DNA from: Palsa-504 sp050013055
GTDB lineage: Bacteria; Actinomycetota; Actinomycetes; Streptosporangiales; Streptosporangiaceae
Direction of reading: 5' to 3'
Length of the DNA stretch: 8,883 nt
NCBI GenBank assembly: GCA_050013055.1
Contig: JBEKGC010000282.1
Coordinates: 1 to 8,883 of the forward strand
The notes under the pieces were generated by a model. It saw only the letters and a list, made by a program, of their open reading frames with translations. It was not told the DNA's origin and made no database searches. Positions 7,710-8,883 of this stretch are shown here, piece by piece. Every line of letters begins with the position of its first letter. Positions within the stretch are counted from its first letter, which is position 1. The translations under genes were made by a program, and so were the position numbers.

Positions 7710-7874
7710 TTAGTAGACGCCGCACATTCCGTCGATGGAGACTTCCTCGACCAGCAGCTCTCCGGTGATCTCCGGGTCATCGGCGCCCGGCTCCTGGCCG
7801 GGGCCAAGGCCGGCTCCGGCGACGCACGACGGCGTGCGGGCCGGTGCGGCCCCGGCTCGGATGTCCTGCTGCAT
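7710..7874 (-). CDS. mftA: mycofactocin precursor peptide MftA
   Basis: A 54-residue peptide whose C-terminal end ITGELLVEEVSIDGMCGVY is the hallmark of MftA. The last two residues, Val53 and Tyr54, become the redox-active core after MftC crosslinking, release by the MftE peptidase and oxidation by MftD. Those last two enzymes are not in this window. The segment ELLVEEVSIDG is the conserved part near the core. The N-terminal 30 residues are rich in Ala, Gly and Pro with one extra Cys (C17), and are longer than in the roughly 30-residue mycobacterial precursor. The ATG at 7874 is chosen because a perfect AGGAGG lies 6 bases upstream. A GTG directly before it, at 7877, is in frame but badly spaced, and a further in-frame extension to 7985 would run through the promoter region. 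First gene of the operon. Confidence 0.96.
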   Translation of the reverse strand: MQQDIRAGAAPARTPSCVAGAGLGPGQEPGADDPEITGELLVEEVSIDGMCGVY

Positions 7875-7880
7875 CACAAA

Positions 7881-7886
7881 CCTCCT
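7881..7886 (-). promoter_or_regulatory. ribosome binding site of mftA
   Basis: A perfect AGGAGG on the minus strand, 6 bases before the ATG at 7874. It is the strongest Shine-Dalgarno in the operon, it decides the mftA start, and it fits high expression of a precursor peptide relative to its enzymes. Confidence 0.85.
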
Positions 7887-7937
7887 GTACGGCCCGCGGC
7901 GGATACGGGTCCGCTCCGCTTTCGCCTGATGCTCGTG

Positions 7938-7967
7938 ACGGTAGGGGCGCAGCGCGATGCGTGTCAC
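7938..7967 (-). promoter_or_regulatory. candidate promoter of the mft operon
   Basis: On the minus strand, GTGACA (7967-7962) matches the -35 consensus TTGACA in 5 of 6 bases. It is followed after 18 bases by TACCGT (7943-7938), which fits the actinobacterial -10 pattern TAnnnT. The transcript would start near 7931, leaving an untranslated leader of roughly 57 bases before mftA. Such matches can arise by chance in GC-rich DNA. Confidence 0.4.
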
Positions 7968-7986
7968 CATGCTTCCGGCCGCCATC

Positions 7987-8008
7987 GCCCCCTCCAGATG
8001 GAGGGGGC
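7987..8008. repeat. perfect 22-bp palindrome, candidate operator
   Basis: The arms GCCCCCTCCA (7987-7996) and TGGAGGGGGC (7999-8008) are exact inverted copies around a 2-base centre. It lies about 20 bases upstream of the candidate mftA -35 box, where an activator or repressor dimer could bind. It could also fold as a 9-bp stem with a 4-base loop, but no T-run follows and no gene ends here, so a terminator is unlikely. Confidence 0.6.
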
Positions 8009-8046
8009 CTGTCCGTCCGGGCAGGAGCGGTGCTGTCCGTCAGGGC
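8009..8046. repeat. imperfect 14-bp direct repeat, period 24
   Basis: CTGTCCGTCCGGGC (8009-8022) recurs as CTGTCCGTCAGGGC (8033-8046) with one mismatch. The first copy directly abuts the palindrome. It also overlaps a small inverted repeat, CCTGTCC (8008-8014) with GGGCAGG (8019-8025). A regulator binding site is possible. Confidence 0.45.
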
Positions 8047-8132
8047 GCAACGCGGTCGCGGTCGGGCGTAACCGGCGGGTGCGGGTTCCGCATCGCCGCC
8101 CCGCTGCTTAGTCTCGCCGCAACGGTGCTCCC

Positions 8133-8162
8133 GCTGAGACGGTCCGCCCGGCTGAGGCGGTC
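8133..8162. repeat. imperfect 12-bp direct repeat, period 18
   Basis: GCTGAGACGGTC (8133-8144) recurs as GCTGAGGCGGTC (8151-8162) with one mismatch. The pair lies 51-80 bases before the dehydrogenase ATG, close to where its promoter should be. It may be a regulator site or a chance tandem duplication. Confidence 0.4.
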
Positions 8163-8193
8163 TTCGCACGCTGCGCGCGGTAGCACACCATAC

Positions 8194-8202
8194 GGAGAGG
8201 GG
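8194..8202 (+). promoter_or_regulatory. ribosome binding site of the methanol dehydrogenase gene
   Basis: The purine-rich run GGAGAGGGG ends 10 bases before the ATG at 8213. Spacing is slightly long, but no other start codon lies between, so it supports this start. Confidence 0.6.
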
Positions 8203-8212
8203 CCGGTACGCC

Positions 8213-8883
8213 ATGCAGGTTGACGAACTGCTCAAGCCATTCCCGATCAAGGAGTTCCACCCGTTCCCCCGGGCGATGCTGGGCCCGGGTGCGCACGAGA
8301 TGATCGGGCCGGAAGCGAAGAAGCTGGGTTTCAGGAAGATCCTGGTGATGACCACTGGCCTGCGGGGCAGCGACACCGTCCACAAGATCGTCGAGTCACT
8401 GAAGTGGCACGGCCTTGACACGGTGCTCTTCGACAAGGTCGAGTCCAATCCCAAGGACTACAACGTGATGGATGCCGTGGCGCTCTACCAGGAGACGAAG
8501 TGCGACTCGTTCGTCTCGATCGGCGGCGGCTCGGCGCACGACGCGTGCAAGGGCGCCCGGATCTCGGTGGCGCACGACGGCCGCAGCGTGAACGAGTTCG
8601 AGGGCTTCAACAAGTCGGAGAACCCGAAGAACCCCCCGCACATCGCCGTCTCCACCACGGCGGGCACCGGTTCTGAGACCTCCTGGGCGTACGTCATCAC
8701 CGACACCACGACTGACCCGGATCATCCGCACAAGTACGTCGCGTTCGATGACGCCGCCATTACCAGCCTGGCCATCGACGACCCGGTGCTGTACTACGAC
8801 TGCCCGCTTGACTACACCGCCCAGTGCGGCTTCGACGTGCTCGCGCACGCCTCCGAGCCGTACGTGTCCCGGCTGAACTTCCC
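8213..8883 (+). CDS. mno: NDMA-dependent methanol dehydrogenase, iron-type alcohol dehydrogenase (3' end cut off)
   Basis: 223 residues are visible, roughly the first half of a family of about 420. The N-terminus (MQVDELLKPFPIKEFHPFPR) resembles the actinobacterial methanol:NDMA oxidoreductases. The NAD-binding GGGSAHDACKG lies at 104-114, and the family signature STTAGTGSE at 147-155. The metal-binding segment GFDVLAHASE (206-215) supplies Asp208 and His212 as the first two metal ligands; the remaining two His should lie past the right edge. These enzymes are nicotinoproteins: NAD stays bound during turnover and must be reoxidised in place, artificially by the dye NDMA and in the cell by mycofactocin. 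They oxidise methanol and other primary alcohols to aldehydes in the cytoplasm. Placement back-to-back with mftA supports this class over ordinary NAD-linked iron alcohol dehydrogenases. Substrate preference cannot be read from the visible half. Confidence 0.92.
   Translation, partial: MQVDELLKPFPIKEFHPFPRAMLGPGAHEMIGPEAKKLGFRKILVMTTGLRGSDTVHKIVESLKWHGLDTVLFDKVESNPKDYNVMDAVALYQETKCDSFVSIGGGSAHDACKGARISVAHDGRSVNEFEGFNKSENPKNPPHIAVSTTAGTGSETSWAYVITDTTTDPDHPHKYVAFDDAAITSLAIDDPVLYYDCPLDYTAQCGFDVLAHASEPYVSRLNF

Larger units (their letters stand above)
7875..8212. promoter_or_regulatory. divergent regulatory region between mftA and the methanol dehydrogenase gene
   Basis: These 338 bases separate two genes transcribed away from each other, so all promoters for the mft operon and the dehydrogenase should lie here. 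No convincing gene is present: the open frames crossing it are Arg/Pro-rich shadows without good starts. It holds the mftA ribosome binding site and candidate promoter on the left, a perfect palindrome and a hairpin-forming repeat pair in the middle, and a second direct repeat nearer the dehydrogenase. I find no convincing -35/-10 pair for the dehydrogenase; TAGTCT at 8109-8114 fits a -10 box but lacks a good -35. Confidence 0.7.

Noticed and set aside
7411..7725. Upstream extension of the mftC frame
   Set aside because: It would cover the whole of mftB; the GTG at 7410 with the GTGA overlap is the natural start.
7987..8008. Palindrome as a transcription terminator
   Set aside because: No gene ends nearby, both neighbours start here, and no T-run follows on either strand.
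8109..8114. TAGTCT as the -10 box of the dehydrogenase promoter
   Set aside because: The expected -35 position reads TTCCGC, a poor match, so it is not called as a promoter.
7957..8223. Small plus-strand open frame crossing the divergent region
   Set aside because: Arg/Ser/Pro-rich with no ribosome binding site, and it runs into the dehydrogenase start in another frame.
8396..8848. 150-residue open frame on the minus strand
   Set aside because: It is opposite the methanol dehydrogenase, which has intact family motifs across the same bases.

Overview
The window is very GC-rich, codes densely and uses many GTG starts, which fits a high-GC actinobacterium. A methylotrophic or alcohol-using soil actinomycete is plausible, but the genus cannot be read from the sequence. 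It holds one mycofactocin locus. Seven genes run leftward on the minus strand as a tightly packed operon, and one gene runs rightward from the shared intergenic region.

Leftward operon, in order of transcription: mftA (7874-7710), the ribosomally made mycofactocin precursor ending in IDGMCGVY; mftB (7694-7407), the small peptide-binding chaperone; mftC (7410-6202), the radical SAM/SPASM maturase; two paralogous FadH/Old Yellow Enzyme-like flavoproteins with an Fe-S cluster (6205-4196 and 4199-2232); etfA (2235-1258), the electron transfer flavoprotein alpha subunit; and a FixC-like, ETF-quinone-oxidoreductase-type flavoprotein (1253 to the left edge, 3' end cut off). Four consecutive junctions, from mftB/mftC to the second OYE gene/etfA, are 4-base start/stop overlaps. 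etfA and fixC are 1-4 bases apart.

The 338-base divergent region (7875-8212) has a perfect AGGAGG ribosome binding site for mftA, a plausible mftA promoter, a perfect 22-bp palindrome and two sets of imperfect direct repeats. Rightward from it (8213 to the right edge) lies the first half of an iron-type alcohol dehydrogenase that strongly resembles NDMA-dependent methanol dehydrogenase, a nicotinoprotein class known to depend on mycofactocin.

Proposed logic: the dehydrogenase oxidises methanol or a related alcohol with tightly bound NAD and passes the electrons to mycofactocin. The OYE-like proteins, ETF and FixC-like protein would then carry electrons from reduced mycofactocin, or from another substrate, to the quinone pool. 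The first step rests on published mycofactocin biology. The OYE-ETF-FixC relay is inferred from gene order and protein family. The later cofactor genes mftD, mftE and mftF and an etfB gene are not visible and must lie outside the window if present.
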